NCBI GenBank assembly: GCA_045643185.1 | Contig: JAZUKH010000185.1 | Location: forward strand, 1-43,778 | Direction: 5' to 3' | DNA length: 43,778 nucleotides | Source: RGIG464 sp045643185 | GTDB lineage: Bacteria; Myxococcota_A; Bradymonadia; UBA4248 | In this document: positions 23,010 through 33,200 of the stretch, piece after piece | How the letters are laid out: the number at the start of each line of letters is the position of its first letter | Numbering within the stretch: position 1 is the first letter of the stretch | The notes under the pieces: model-generated | What the model was told of the DNA's origin: nothing | The model's database searches: none | What the model saw: only the letters and a program-made list of their open reading frames with translations | Translations under genes and position numbers: made by a program

Positions 23010-25277
23010 ATGAACACGCAGTCCAAAAAAACATTCGTTATGATCACCCTGCTTACCGCACTAGCCTCGATGAATAGCTGCACCTGGGATACCGCCATGT
23101 ATGATGAGTTCGTCAATACAGACGGCACGATCACCAAGTGCCCGACGCCAAACGATGCCGCTCAGTCGGGCGAACTGCTTTTTATCCAAAAAGTCCTCAA
23201 CGAAGTTAATCCCCAAACGGGTGAGAGCATCCAAACGCCCATTCTCTGCGCACCAGTCTGTCAGAATATCCAGGACTTTAACGGCGCGGAATGCCGTTCA
23301 CTGTACTCCGACGAGTGCAAGGACGTGCGAAAAAGCTTCGAATACGGACTCTGCCCGGTCGGCCTGGAATGCCTGCCGTACAACCCCGTCAACAGCGAAG
23401 GCAAAACCGACGTCGACGAAACGAACAGCGGCAACGTGTATTGCGGCAAAACCATCAATAAGTGCATCACAGATCAGGATTGCGCAGACAGCGTCGACGG
23501 CTGGAAAGCCGGTAAATGCGAGCAGAACAAGTGCTCCGCAATTGAGTGCACAGATGCGTATCACCCGCATAATGACACCTGCGAAGCCGACTCTGACGAC
23601 AACTGCGGCAAACATGAAGTCAAATGCGAGCCCGCCCCCGACCAACACATCACGAAGAAACACTGCAGCGCCAAACAATGCGTCGTCGACGCCTGCGAAC
23701 TAAGCTATCACATCGACGAAACGGACGCCACGCAGTGCAAAAAAGACGACACCACGAACTGTGGCGGCATCAACTGCGCCTCGGCCTACCTCGGCTGGGC
23801 AAGCGGCACGTGCAACGACAATGCGAAATGCGAAGCTACAGCTTGTCAAAAAGGCTTCCACACTTATAACACCGTCGTCGGCGATAACCTCGTCCCCTGC
23901 GAGATCGACTCAAGCCTCAAATGCGGTGAAAGTAAAGAACCTTGTAACAATACCGCAAGCGACATCATGGACTGCGTCGATGGAAGCTGTCAAATGATCG
24001 CCTGTCAGGACGGATATATCAAGACCACCGTCGTTTATATTCCAAACACAGCCAATCCAAGTGAACTCGTCCCTAAAATGGATGATAAAAATGAGTTTAT
24101 TCATGACGACGCGCACCCACACTGCGTCAAGTTCAACAAATACGAATGCGGCGTTAAAGACTTTAACTGTCTCAAATTAGCAGGCGCGCCCCAAAACGCC
24201 GAAAATATGGATTGTACTGGTACCCTTAAATGCAAAGCTAAACAATGCGCTCCTGGATATCACACCTCTGTTGAAGGTCTCTCACCATGTGAACCTGACA
24301 CCAACTCAAATTGCGGCGAAGGCAATAATAACTGTACCTCGAATCTTGCTGCACCGATCTGTGCCATTTCTGAAACTGGTTCAAAATGCAGTGATACTTG
24401 TGGCGACGACTCCAAAATTAAATATTGTTCAAACACGAAAGAATGTATTCTTGATCCTATGACAAATGCAATGCATTGCGGCAATCCAGCTTCTGATGAT
24501 TTTCAAAAAACATGTGGTCTGGACTGTTCAAAACAGTTTCCCAATTCAAATGTGATATGCAGTTCAGGCCAATGTAAACCCAATGGTTGCAAAAATAATT
24601 ATCATCAGGTAGGCAATTTGTGTGAAAGAGACACTCTTTCAGAATGCGGTAATAGCCGAACTAACTGTATTAATACAGCACCAGAAACAATGATCGCAAA
24701 CGATTGCGAAAATGGTCAATGCAAATACCAATGCAAAGCTGGACTCGCAGACTGCAATGGCGACTTGAGTGACGGTTGCGAAGTTGATCTCAATCAATAT
24801 GGTCTTGTCAGTTGTACCCAGTGCGCCCAAACTTATACGAGTTGCGGCGTCATCGACGGCACCAACCTGCCACTCTGCCTCAAACAAGGCACGGGTTATG
24901 TGAATTATACAACCAGTTCTACTGATGGTTGCAAAACTGTATGTTTAAACGACAATAACAACCATTGTATTGAAACAGCTTATTATGATTGTTCATCCTA
25001 TGAGAAACACAATCCATCCGAAGGCAATAATTCTGGCATTAACAAACATAGATTTATTAAATCCAATGACAACAACACTTGGAATAATGACTATAATTGG
25101 TCAGAGACGCATTGTTCAACGGGATGTAATAACGACCACCATGCAATTCCCCAAAACGGTAGAAATCATTACCCACAAAGATGTCAGTCAAAACAAACTT
25201 GTGATCAATTTGTCACCGTCGAAGCTAAAGCTAATAGTCATGGTTACAACAAGTATTTCGACTACGACTGCCATTAA
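23010..25277 (+). CDS. Large exported Cys-rich repeat protein (probable lipoprotein)
   Basis: The N-terminal signal sequence (KKTFVMITLLTALASMNSC) ends at a Cys that may be lipidated, although the lipobox (MNSC) is weak. The remaining roughly 730 residues are many disulphide-type modules of about 40-50 residues with the pattern C-x-C-x-x-GYH....C-E-x-D-(S/T)-x-x-x-CG....C, for example CQKGFHTYNTV, CAPGYHTS and CKNNYHQVGNLCERD. There is no catalytic domain that I recognise, so a surface-binding or structural role is likely. The DNA is GC-rich up to about 24100, then clearly AT-rich to the end, as if the 3' half came from another source. A near-leaderless promoter drives the gene and palindromic element C follows it. 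Confidence 0.75.
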   Translation: MNTQSKKTFVMITLLTALASMNSCTWDTAMYDEFVNTDGTITKCPTPNDAAQSGELLFIQKVLNEVNPQTGESIQTPILCAPVCQNIQDFNGAECRSLYSDECKDVRKSFEYGLCPVGLECLPYNPVNSEGKTDVDETNSGNVYCGKTINKCITDQDCADSVDGWKAGKCEQNKCSAIECTDAYHPHNDTCEADSDDNCGKHEVKCEPAPDQHITKKHCSAKQCVVDACELSYHIDETDATQCKKDDTTNCGGINCASAYLGWASGTCNDNAKCEATACQKGFHTYNTVVGDNLVPCEIDSSLKCGESKEPCNNTASDIMDCVDGSCQMIACQDGYIKTTVVYIPNTANPSELVPKMDDKNEFIHDDAHPHCVKFNKYECGVKDFNCLKLAGAPQNAENMDCTGTLKCKAKQCAPGYHTSVEGLSPCEPDTNSNCGEGNNNCTSNLAAPICAISETGSKCSDTCGDDSKIKYCSNTKECILDPMTNAMHCGNPASDDFQKTCGLDCSKQFPNSNVICSSGQCKPNGCKNNYHQVGNLCERDTLSECGNSRTNCINTAPETMIANDCENGQCKYQCKAGLADCNGDLSDGCEVDLNQYGLVSCTQCAQTYTSCGVIDGTNLPLCLKQGTGYVNYTTSSTDGCKTVCLNDNNNHCIETAYYDCSSYEKHNPSEGNNSGINKHRFIKSNDNNTWNNDYNWSETHCSTGCNNDHHAIPQNGRNHYPQRCQSKQTCDQFVTVEAKANSHGYNKYFDYDCH

Positions 25278-25290
25278 TCATTTGGTCTTT

Positions 25291-25363
25291 GGCCCTGCCA
25301 GGCGAAGGGGTAGCGGCGTATTGGGCGAACGCCCAATAGCCGCGTAGGGGAAGGCCTTCCCCT
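25291..25363 (+). repeat. Palindromic intergenic element, copy C (shortest core)
   Basis: CCCTGCCAGGCGAAGGGG, TAGCGGCGTATT, the minimal core GGGCGAACGCCC, AATAGCCGCGTAGGGG and the palindrome GGGGAAGGCCTTCCCC. It is the clearest copy of the frame. TTTGGTCTTTGG lies immediately before it (25281-25292), as it does near copy A. Confidence 0.8.
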
Positions 25364-25490
25364 TCCAAATTATCAAAACAAGTTTATATACAAATTTTGT
25401 CCAAAACACCGAATATTTAAGTAAAACAAGATGCGAAAGCCAATTCGCGCCTACCCGCAGACAAATTTTCGATTTTCAAAAGGTATTTCA

Positions 25491-26303
25491 ATGCATTTAC
25501 GTCATTTTTTCGCGCTCACAGCTTTTTGCGCCTCGCTTTTGACCATGGTGGGCTGCAAAAACACCACGGAATCAGCACCCCAGGCCGAAGCGCCTGCACC
25601 GGCAGAACAAGCTGCACCGGCAGAACAGGCTGCACCGGCAGAACAGGCTGTACCGGCAGACGGCGGCGTGCCGCCCATGCCTCCACTCAAGCTCAGCGTA
25701 TCGTCACGCGACGAATCGGGAATCAAAATCGAACGCTATACGCTCGACTGGAGCAAAAATCTCAGCGTGTATTACGAGATCCCCGTGTTTAATGATACGG
25801 TACCGAGTGCCAAAGTGCTCAACGAGCGATTCGTTCATGACAAAGACGAGTTCTTTTCGGACCTCTCCCTCATTTGGGAATACCACAATCTGCGTCAAAA
25901 TCCCGAAGCCGACAATGTCGAGGGCTATAGCAACACGTTTGACTTCGAACTCAGCGAGATGAACGACAAATATTTGAGCGGCATGAGCTGCTACACCTGG
26001 TACATGGGCGGCGTCAACAACAACGGTTGCCGTCCCTTCGTCGTCGAAACCGCCACGGGGCGCCCCATTGCGCTGACCGAATACTTTGGTCAGGACAACA
26101 AGACCGTGCGTTCACGCGTCAAAAAAGCCCTCGTGGACATGCTTAAAGCCGGAAAACGCGGCCTAGCCGAGATCGAGTGGGACAGCTTTAACAAGATCGA
26201 AGCGTTCAACTACTACCTGCAAGACGACAAAGTGCACGTGGTCTTCGACGTTTATGAAATTGCGCCGGGTGCCTCCGGCCCATTCGACATCGTCGTGCCG
26301 TAG
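25491..26303 (+). CDS. Lipoprotein with DUF3298/RsiV-like C-terminal domain
   Basis: The lipoprotein signal peptide ends in the lipobox MVGC (mature Cys near residue 19). A linker of PAEQAA repeats follows, coded by three 18-bp direct repeats (25596-25649) plus a partial one. The C-terminal 190 residues match DUF3298, the domain found in RsiV and related exported proteins: FVVETATGRPIALTEYF, then NYYLQDDKVHVVFDVYEIAP and ASGPFDIVVP. RsiV senses lysozyme, so a ligand-binding role is possible. An in-frame ATG at 25431 is less likely because ATG 25491 has AAAGG upstream and gives a proper signal peptide. The 18-bp repeat could change linker length by slippage. Confidence 0.78.
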   Translation: MHLRHFFALTAFCASLLTMVGCKNTTESAPQAEAPAPAEQAAPAEQAAPAEQAVPADGGVPPMPPLKLSVSSRDESGIKIERYTLDWSKNLSVYYEIPVFNDTVPSAKVLNERFVHDKDEFFSDLSLIWEYHNLRQNPEADNVEGYSNTFDFELSEMNDKYLSGMSCYTWYMGGVNNNGCRPFVVETATGRPIALTEYFGQDNKTVRSRVKKALVDMLKAGKRGLAEIEWDSFNKIEAFNYYLQDDKVHVVFDVYEIAPGASGPFDIVVP

Positions 26304-26459
26304 CGTCACAACGTCAAGTCGCGACTACAAACCGTGCGTAGGCTCACTAGCCCATGCGTCGAATCAGACAGACGCCGGCGAACTTTGATACCAGGCCGGC
26401 GATCTGTCGATAGCTGACGAGCTTTTGGGGTGACTACAGCGCCCCGGGCCACGGCGACA

Positions 26460-28646
26460 TTAACCGCCGATCGTCGAGCTGGCGCAGTATTTATCGTCAC
26501 TGTCACATTCTACGATGGCGAACAAGTATTCGCCGGCGTTACCGGAGCCGCCATAGGTATCGACAATGAAATAGTAAGTGCCTGCGGCAAGGGATGATTC
26601 AACCCATTTATCGCCACGCACGGTGCAGGAACCGTCAAGCGCTTGGGCGAGGTGGATATCGACGTCGACACCGTCCGCGGAAAGAGCCACGGCACGGATC
26701 TTGGTGGTTTTGGTGAGCGTGAGCTTGTAATAGATCTCGGGACCGCTTTCGTTCGTTCCGGACTGGCAGGAATAACTGCCGAAGTTGTTCGTACCAGAAC
26801 TGGATTTTGTGGAATGTTCGTAAGGCAAGGACGCAATGACATAGGGTTCTGACTTGGTACCTTTGCCATCGTAAGGCACGATCGTATCCGGCGCGTTTTC
26901 GCCCTTCACGACGGTGCGCCAAGCGTGATCAAGCATCTGGATCGCATAAAAATTACGGGTGTTGGCGCCGCCTTGCAGACCATCACTTGTGAACGTGCAC
27001 CCCTTGTCAATGTGCTTGTGGTGCAGGCCATCGCCACCAAGTCCGTAGCCAGCCAGGCTCTGCTGCGCCAACTGAAGGTTCATGTAGGGGACCTGGTAGG
27101 CTTCAGCCACGCCGCGTGAGATCGCGTCAAAGATCTTGACCCAGTGGATCGGATAAAGTCCTTCGTTTGCCACGGAGGGCTTGTCTGTGCGCACGCCGGT
27201 GCCGATGAACATCGGAATAATACCTTGGGGCAAGAGGATATTGACTGATTTCAGGATATAGCGATAGAACCACTGCATCGTGCCGTAATAACCGGAATCG
27301 CTGCCTGACGGCTTGGTATAGCCGAACCAGCCCATGTCATTCGAGCCATAACCAAAGAAGGCGAAACGCGGATTCACCGCGCTGATCTCACTGGTAATGT
27401 AGTTGCCCGAAACAGCCCAGTATGCGGTTTTACCCAACACCGCCGAGACGGAATCACGACTAAAGCTGTTGTATTCGCTTTGAAATTCGTCGATGACGGG
27501 CTGCAATTGCGTGTTGCCGTTCAAATTATAACCAGCTTTGTTACCGGAGTTCGAAAAGCAATACATGAAGACGGACCCCGAATACATGTGAGAATCGCCA
27601 ATTTTCATGAATCGCGTGTTTTTGCGCGACGAGTTTTTGGCGGCAATATTTTTCATGCTCTGCACGACATAGGGCGTGATAGGCGACAGAATCTGGTTTC
27701 CGGGGTAACGTGTCGGAGCCATGACAACCGTCGGGGCGGCCTTACAGGCACCGGCGTCGCAGCCTTGACTGCACGGCGTCACATCGGACCATTTGAAGCA
27801 ACCGTTTGAGTTTTTCATACAGATTCGGTAACCGGCGCCAGAGCATTCTTTGGCATTTTCGCTGCACTCGTTATGACATGTGCATTCTCCGCTCGTGCAG
27901 CCTTCGGGACACGAAGTGACGCTGCTCCAGACGCGACATCCGTCGTTATTTTCGACGCAGGTTCGGTAACCATCCTCCGAACATTCTTTGGCGCCTACGT
28001 TACATTTGTGGTCACACTGGCACGCGCCCTGGCTGCATCCACCGGCACACGGCGTCACGCTCGACCACTCAAAGCAGCCGTCCATGTTCGTATCGACGCA
28101 CGAGCGATAACCGGTGCCAGAACACTCGACAGCGCCGACTTCGCACTGATCCTGGCATCCGCAGTTGCCCTGCGAGCAGTTTTTGTCATCGGGACATGCC
28201 GTCACTGACGACCATTCCAGACACGGATCATCGTCGGTGTTCGTACACACATGCGTGCCGGAGCGGCCATCCGATGTGGTTGCACATTCATACAGGTTGG
28301 CGGTGCTGCACTCGTTTTCGCACGAAACGGATTCGTCAGCGCCCAAGCACACGCCATTCAAACATTCCGCTCCTTCTGGACAACTTGTTTGTTTCCAAAC
28401 CGGGCATCCATCGCTGTTAAAATCGCCGCACTCCATGACTTTGCCGTCGAGCGTACAAATTTTTGTGCCGATCACACACGCTTTGGCGCAGACCTTGTCG
28501 CCCGTGTTGTCATCTGGTTGCGTCTTGTCGCCCGTCTGTGTCTTGTCGCCTCCCGACGACAGCATCACGTCGCCATCGTCTTCGCAGGCACAGAGTGCAC
28601 ACAAAGCACCGACCAAACACCAAATCTTCAATGAATTTCGCTTCAT
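26460..28646 (-). CDS. SGNH/GDSL-type hydrolase lipoprotein with Cys-rich repeats and a C-terminal PPC-like domain
   Basis: The lipoprotein signal ends in the lipobox LCAC. After an acidic Thr/Asp linker, about six Cys-rich modules of roughly 42 residues follow (C-x-G-x-GYR-x-C, then GC..WSSVTPC..GC). The central domain has SGNH blocks: IGDSHM (block I, Ser nucleophile), YGSNDM (block III Asn) and GDGLHH (block V Asp and His), so an esterase or acyl-hydrolase acting on surface or extracellular substrates is likely. The last 110 residues resemble a bacterial pre-peptidase C-terminal domain (YYKLTLTKTTKIRAVALS, LAAGTYYFIVDTYGG). A TTG at 28661 is in frame; ATG 28646 with GAGGT upstream was chosen. 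The Cys modules also occur in the phosphoesterase lipoprotein at 30211. Confidence 0.82.
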   Translation of the reverse strand: MKRNSLKIWCLVGALCALCACEDDGDVMLSSGGDKTQTGDKTQPDDNTGDKVCAKACVIGTKICTLDGKVMECGDFNSDGCPVWKQTSCPEGAECLNGVCLGADESVSCENECSTANLYECATTSDGRSGTHVCTNTDDDPCLEWSSVTACPDDKNCSQGNCGCQDQCEVGAVECSGTGYRSCVDTNMDGCFEWSSVTPCAGGCSQGACQCDHKCNVGAKECSEDGYRTCVENNDGCRVWSSVTSCPEGCTSGECTCHNECSENAKECSGAGYRICMKNSNGCFKWSDVTPCSQGCDAGACKAAPTVVMAPTRYPGNQILSPITPYVVQSMKNIAAKNSSRKNTRFMKIGDSHMYSGSVFMYCFSNSGNKAGYNLNGNTQLQPVIDEFQSEYNSFSRDSVSAVLGKTAYWAVSGNYITSEISAVNPRFAFFGYGSNDMGWFGYTKPSGSDSGYYGTMQWFYRYILKSVNILLPQGIIPMFIGTGVRTDKPSVANEGLYPIHWVKIFDAISRGVAEAYQVPYMNLQLAQQSLAGYGLGGDGLHHKHIDKGCTFTSDGLQGGANTRNFYAIQMLDHAWRTVVKGENAPDTIVPYDGKGTKSEPYVIASLPYEHSTKSSSGTNNFGSYSCQSGTNESGPEIYYKLTLTKTTKIRAVALSADGVDVDIHLAQALDGSCTVRGDKWVESSLAAGTYYFIVDTYGGSGNAGEYLFAIVECDSDDKYCASSTIGG

Positions 28647-28728
28647 AAGGACCTCACCCAAAAGTCAAAAAAAACGCCGCCCTTATTGCCTTAAATCCAG
28701 GTCTTTGCAACATCTATTGTCAAATAAA

Positions 28729-28745
28729 CGCCGCGTCACGCGGCG
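28729..28745 (-). terminator. Weak terminator after the 414-aa protein gene
   Basis: CGCCGCG and CGCGGCG pair around TCA; on the minus strand TTTATTTG follows. It lies 7 bp beyond the stop of the upstream gene. Confidence 0.55.
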
Positions 28746-28751
28746 ATAACG

Positions 28752-29996
28752 CTACGACACGTTTTTCCACTCCCAAACTTCGTTACCGCCTTCAGACGGG
28801 GTTTTGAGGAACTTGACGAGGTCAGCAGGATGGCATAGTCGGCCGTCTTCCAGCAACAGGACGAGGTCATTTTGACCGAGTGGGAAGACAGCGACGAGCT
28901 CGTTTCGGCCCAAGTGACGTTTTTGCAGCTTGAGGCACTGATTGGTACACAGGTTCCAGAAGCGCAGCACGTAACTACCACGCATACCGTTGCCTTCGAT
29001 AACGACCCAGTCGCGCTGATAGACTTTGAGCGTGTCACCGAACTGCAAGTTCGGCGCGTCGAGGCACTGAGTCGCCCCAGTCTGTGTATCGATAGCGACC
29101 ACGCCGCGTCCGCACAGGAATTTGTCGCTTGCAGCCACCGATGATTCGACTTGTTTGTAATAGATCCGACCACGCCACGAAAACATCGGTTGCAACCCAT
29201 CTTTTTCGATCACGCGATCAGACAGATCGACGCCATCCAAAGCTCGCAACGGCTTTGGCGAGCACGGAGTTTTGTCATATCGTAATTCCTCGTGGCGTTC
29301 GAGTGAGCCCCAGTCATCGCCACATAATTCAACCTTCTTACGACGTTGCTCAATAATCAATGAACACGGATAAATATTGTCATTCGAAAAGACTTTTTTG
29401 ACTTTGAGCGGCTTTACCGGCCACGAAGAAAGATCAAAGACGGAACAAGCATGGCGTATGTCTTCCTGAACGCCCCCCGTGGTCTTACGATACATGATCA
29501 AATAAGGTTCAACATAACGATAGGTTTCTGTGGATGAACCAAAACGCATTAATATTTTATTTTGTATATACTCATATTCGGCATCAAAAACAGGGTTCAA
29601 ATGAAATATTTCATTGAATTTACAACCTAATTCAAGATTTTCGATACTGCGAAAGAATTTTCGACCGATCAATTCAGAAAATTCCTCGCGAATACAACGA
29701 GTTTCCTGATTTTCACAGACAAAAACTGGATAATACTCCGTCGTATTTTTAATGTAATTGAGTCGAAGGCCCAACCTCTGCATTGCGGATCCCAGAGCAC
29801 GCAATTGTATATCCGTGCCCTGATCATCCACCTGACGAGCGACGACATCCAGTTGACCATCGTGCAATTTTGGATATATCGATGCAAACGCCTCGCGCAA
29901 ACGAGTAAGTGCCTCTACACCAGACACATTCCAGGCTAACGGCACAAGTTGAAGTTCGTGATGCTGCAAAAATTCCGTCCATGTAAGATTTGGCAT
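28752..29996 (-). CDS. Protein of unknown function, 414 residues
   Basis: No signal peptide or membrane helix is visible, so it is probably cytoplasmic. The N-terminal 120 residues look helical (LTWTEFLQHHELQLVPLAW, then VEALTRLREAFASIYPKLH). The C-terminal half has short strands with aromatic and Gly turns (VVAIDTQTGATQCL, VLRFWNLCTNQCLKL, LLEDGRLCHPADL), suggesting a beta-propeller-like or repeat fold. A longer reading from 30032 exists, but ATG 29996 has AGAGGT upstream. The gene lies between two exported-enzyme genes on the same strand, with gaps of about 105 and 214 bp, so it is not tightly coupled. I do not recognise the family. Confidence 0.6.
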   Translation of the reverse strand: MPNLTWTEFLQHHELQLVPLAWNVSGVEALTRLREAFASIYPKLHDGQLDVVARQVDDQGTDIQLRALGSAMQRLGLRLNYIKNTTEYYPVFVCENQETRCIREEFSELIGRKFFRSIENLELGCKFNEIFHLNPVFDAEYEYIQNKILMRFGSSTETYRYVEPYLIMYRKTTGGVQEDIRHACSVFDLSSWPVKPLKVKKVFSNDNIYPCSLIIEQRRKKVELCGDDWGSLERHEELRYDKTPCSPKPLRALDGVDLSDRVIEKDGLQPMFSWRGRIYYKQVESSVAASDKFLCGRGVVAIDTQTGATQCLDAPNLQFGDTLKVYQRDWVVIEGNGMRGSYVLRFWNLCTNQCLKLQKRHLGRNELVAVFPLGQNDLVLLLEDGRLCHPADLVKFLKTPSEGGNEVWEWKNVS

Positions 29997-30210
29997 TGCG
30001 ACCTCTGGGTAAACATTAAACAAGCGTCTCATGCAGACAATGCGACCTTACCATCGCATTCAGTACCCAAAATTCTACCCCTCAAAACTCGTCCAAAACA
30101 GGACGCTACACGGGGGAACACCCCTAGCAAGCCCTTTATTACCGGACACTTCGAGGGGGAAAATGCACTTCAACCACGTCACAATCCCCGACACGATTGG
30201 CTGTCACGCG

Positions 30211-33200
30211 TTAATCGTCAAACCCTCGCCCATAAATATTCGTTTCGCCCGTTCCCATGGTATCATCAACAAACAGAACGACATTGCGACCATCACTGGC
30301 ACAGCCAATAGCTGGTTCTGTCTGGGAACCATGTTCTAAATAATTGACCTTGGCCGCCTCTTTGATCTCTCCCTGCGGCTCAATGCTCAAACGATATACT
30401 TCTTCTTCAACAGACTCACTTTGATAACTCGCCCAGGTAACCAACGCTCGGTGATCGTCCGAGACACAAACATCAGGACGGTTGACCAGACCAGTCGATT
30501 CGAACAGCGTTTTGGCTGCCATGATTTCTTTGCCAACAGGATCAAATCCACTCACCTTGACGGTGTGTCCAAAATCCGTACTCGAATCATTTGACCAAAC
30601 GATATAAAAATAACCGGACGCATCCATGCTGATCTTCGGATCGCGATGCTGCCCTTCAGTATTCTTACTGACCGTAAACCCAGCTAAGCTTTCACGCCCA
30701 TCTGGCTTAAATCCTCGTGCCATGATCTGTGATGAAAGCTCATCCGACATTTCCTGCCAAACAACGACAAAAGATCCGTCCTCGTTCACCGCAACGTCAG
30801 GATGCGTTCGGTTCACCAAAGTCGGTTCTGCCACGACTCTGTCCGAAAACGATTCACTTCCATCGGCCTTAAAACCACGCATGTGAATTTGTGATCCATA
30901 CTGGCTTTGCGACTCGTCTGACCAAACAACGACTAGATCACCGCTACCATTCATGTCAACCGAAGCCTGTTTCTGCTGACCTACATTCGTTCGGTTAACT
31001 TGTGTCTCCGCGATCCTTTCCTTTCCCTTCGCGTCAAACCCGCGCATATATATCTCGTAATTTCCGTCACCATCAGTATCACCTTCCCACACGACGACGA
31101 AATTGCCAGCGTCGTCCATTGCCACGGCCGGATTCATCTGATCCCCAGTTCGACTCGTATTCACCATAAACTGATCAGTCTCACGACAGCCGCCGGCACA
31201 AAAAACACGGGCCTCGATGTTGAGATCCTCGTTATTGTCGCTCCACACAGCGACATAAGACCCAGTCGTTCGATTCACCGCAACCGCTGGCGAAGATTGT
31301 TTTCCAGTTTCAACATTGTTGATCGTATTCGTCGTGAATGCGTAATGATCATTTATGGAATACTCATAATGAATGGGCTCAGAAAAGTCTAATGCAAGAG
31401 AATACTGGTGATCCGCTTGGGTCGATTGTCCATCGTAGTTCTTCGTACAATACATCCTGGTGCAAGCCTTCGTCTTCTCATCGAGCGTCCTGACGAGCCT
31501 GCTCTCAACATTATTTTCTAACGTACCATCTGCTTTCTTCTTGTTAACGGGATCGATCCGAAGCAGGCGAAGCCAACCATTCCCGCCATCCGTCTGATGA
31601 TCACATCTTCCTGAACTGGGACACTTCGACTCATACGGTTCTGCCTGATAATCGACTAAAAGCTCATGGATCATATTGCCATGATACCCCGTGGTTACAC
31701 GGTGTTCTGCATCGTGATTATGACCGCATGCCACCATGATTACGTTGGAATGGCGAGCCGCAAGTTCGGCGTAAACTTCAAGCCCATTAGCGCCATTGGG
31801 AACTTCGTAATACATGGACTTGATTTGATTGTCGTAACCAGCATCGCCATTGCTTGATGAATCATAATCAAGAAGTGCATGCGTCGTAATAATGACATAT
31901 CTGTCTTTAAGCTCGGTACGAATCAGATCATCCGCCCAACATAATACTTCCTTACGAGGTCTATATTCCAACGCAATAACAGCGAATTTCAAGTGCCCCA
32001 CTTCAAAAGTCGCATACATGTTGTGAAGATAATGGAAACCATGAAACCAGCTCGAATCCGAAAATCCTTTCTTAATATAATCATCATTAAAATAGTCTGA
32101 AAATCTCGCTTTGGAGCGACCGTACTGCCTTGTTCCGTCCGCAGCTTTTTTATAATCATGATTCCCCGTCGACACAGAATACGGTAAACCTGCCTCTGCC
32201 AACACATCATGAGCTTCGATCGCTCTAGGGAACTGCTTTGAATCATCATTATCGTTGATGACATCGCCCATGTGCATGATGAATTTAATATTTTCTTTCT
32301 CTTTATGATCGCGCAGCCACTCTGTTTGATTTTTATAGATCCCGCGATTAGACCTTACATAATTTTGTGTATCCGGCATGATGACCAACGTAAACGGATC
32401 GCATTCATCGCCGCAGGCATACTCGCATTTTGGCCCGTTTTCATCGTAACACTGTTGTGCAAACGCACATGTTTCAAGCACCTTCCAAACCGTACATCCA
32501 TCTTTCAACAGTTCGCACTTCTTGATCGAGGCGCCATCGCACTTCGTCAGGCCAATTTCACAATCATCACACCCAGTCACACATTCGAGCGCACGATCAT
32601 CGCAGTGTTCATCTTCCTCACACGACTTTTCGGAGCTCCACTGAGCGCATCCGTGTGCATCCGCACGACACACCTCGATCGTATTCTCAACACCGCAGCG
32701 CCTCCCCACGCCGGAACAGGTCTCAACACAGGATTTACAACTCAGGCTGCTATCATCACAATAAGCGTGAGAATCAACACAACGTTCTAGTTGACGCCAT
32801 TCCAGACAGCCCTCCGCATTTTTCTGACACTGATACAAAACGTCATTTTCACACTTTTTGCTATCTACCTCACACAGATCAACACATTTAAGCGGCTGAT
32901 CGCAATCGCCACCCGTGCAATCCGAAGGATGATCGCAATCACCGTCCGCGCAGTCCGAAGGATGATCGCAATCACCACCCGTGCAGTCCGAAGGCTGATC
33001 GCAATCACCGCTCGTGCAATCCGAAGGCTGATCGCAATCACCACCCGTGCAGTCCGAAGGATGATCGCAATCACCGCTCGTGCAATCCGAAGGATGATCG
33101 CAATCACCACCCGTGCAATCCGAAGGCTGATCGCAATCACCGCTCGTGCAGTCCAAAGGCTGATCGCATTTGCCACCTATGCAGTCCGAAGGATGATCGC

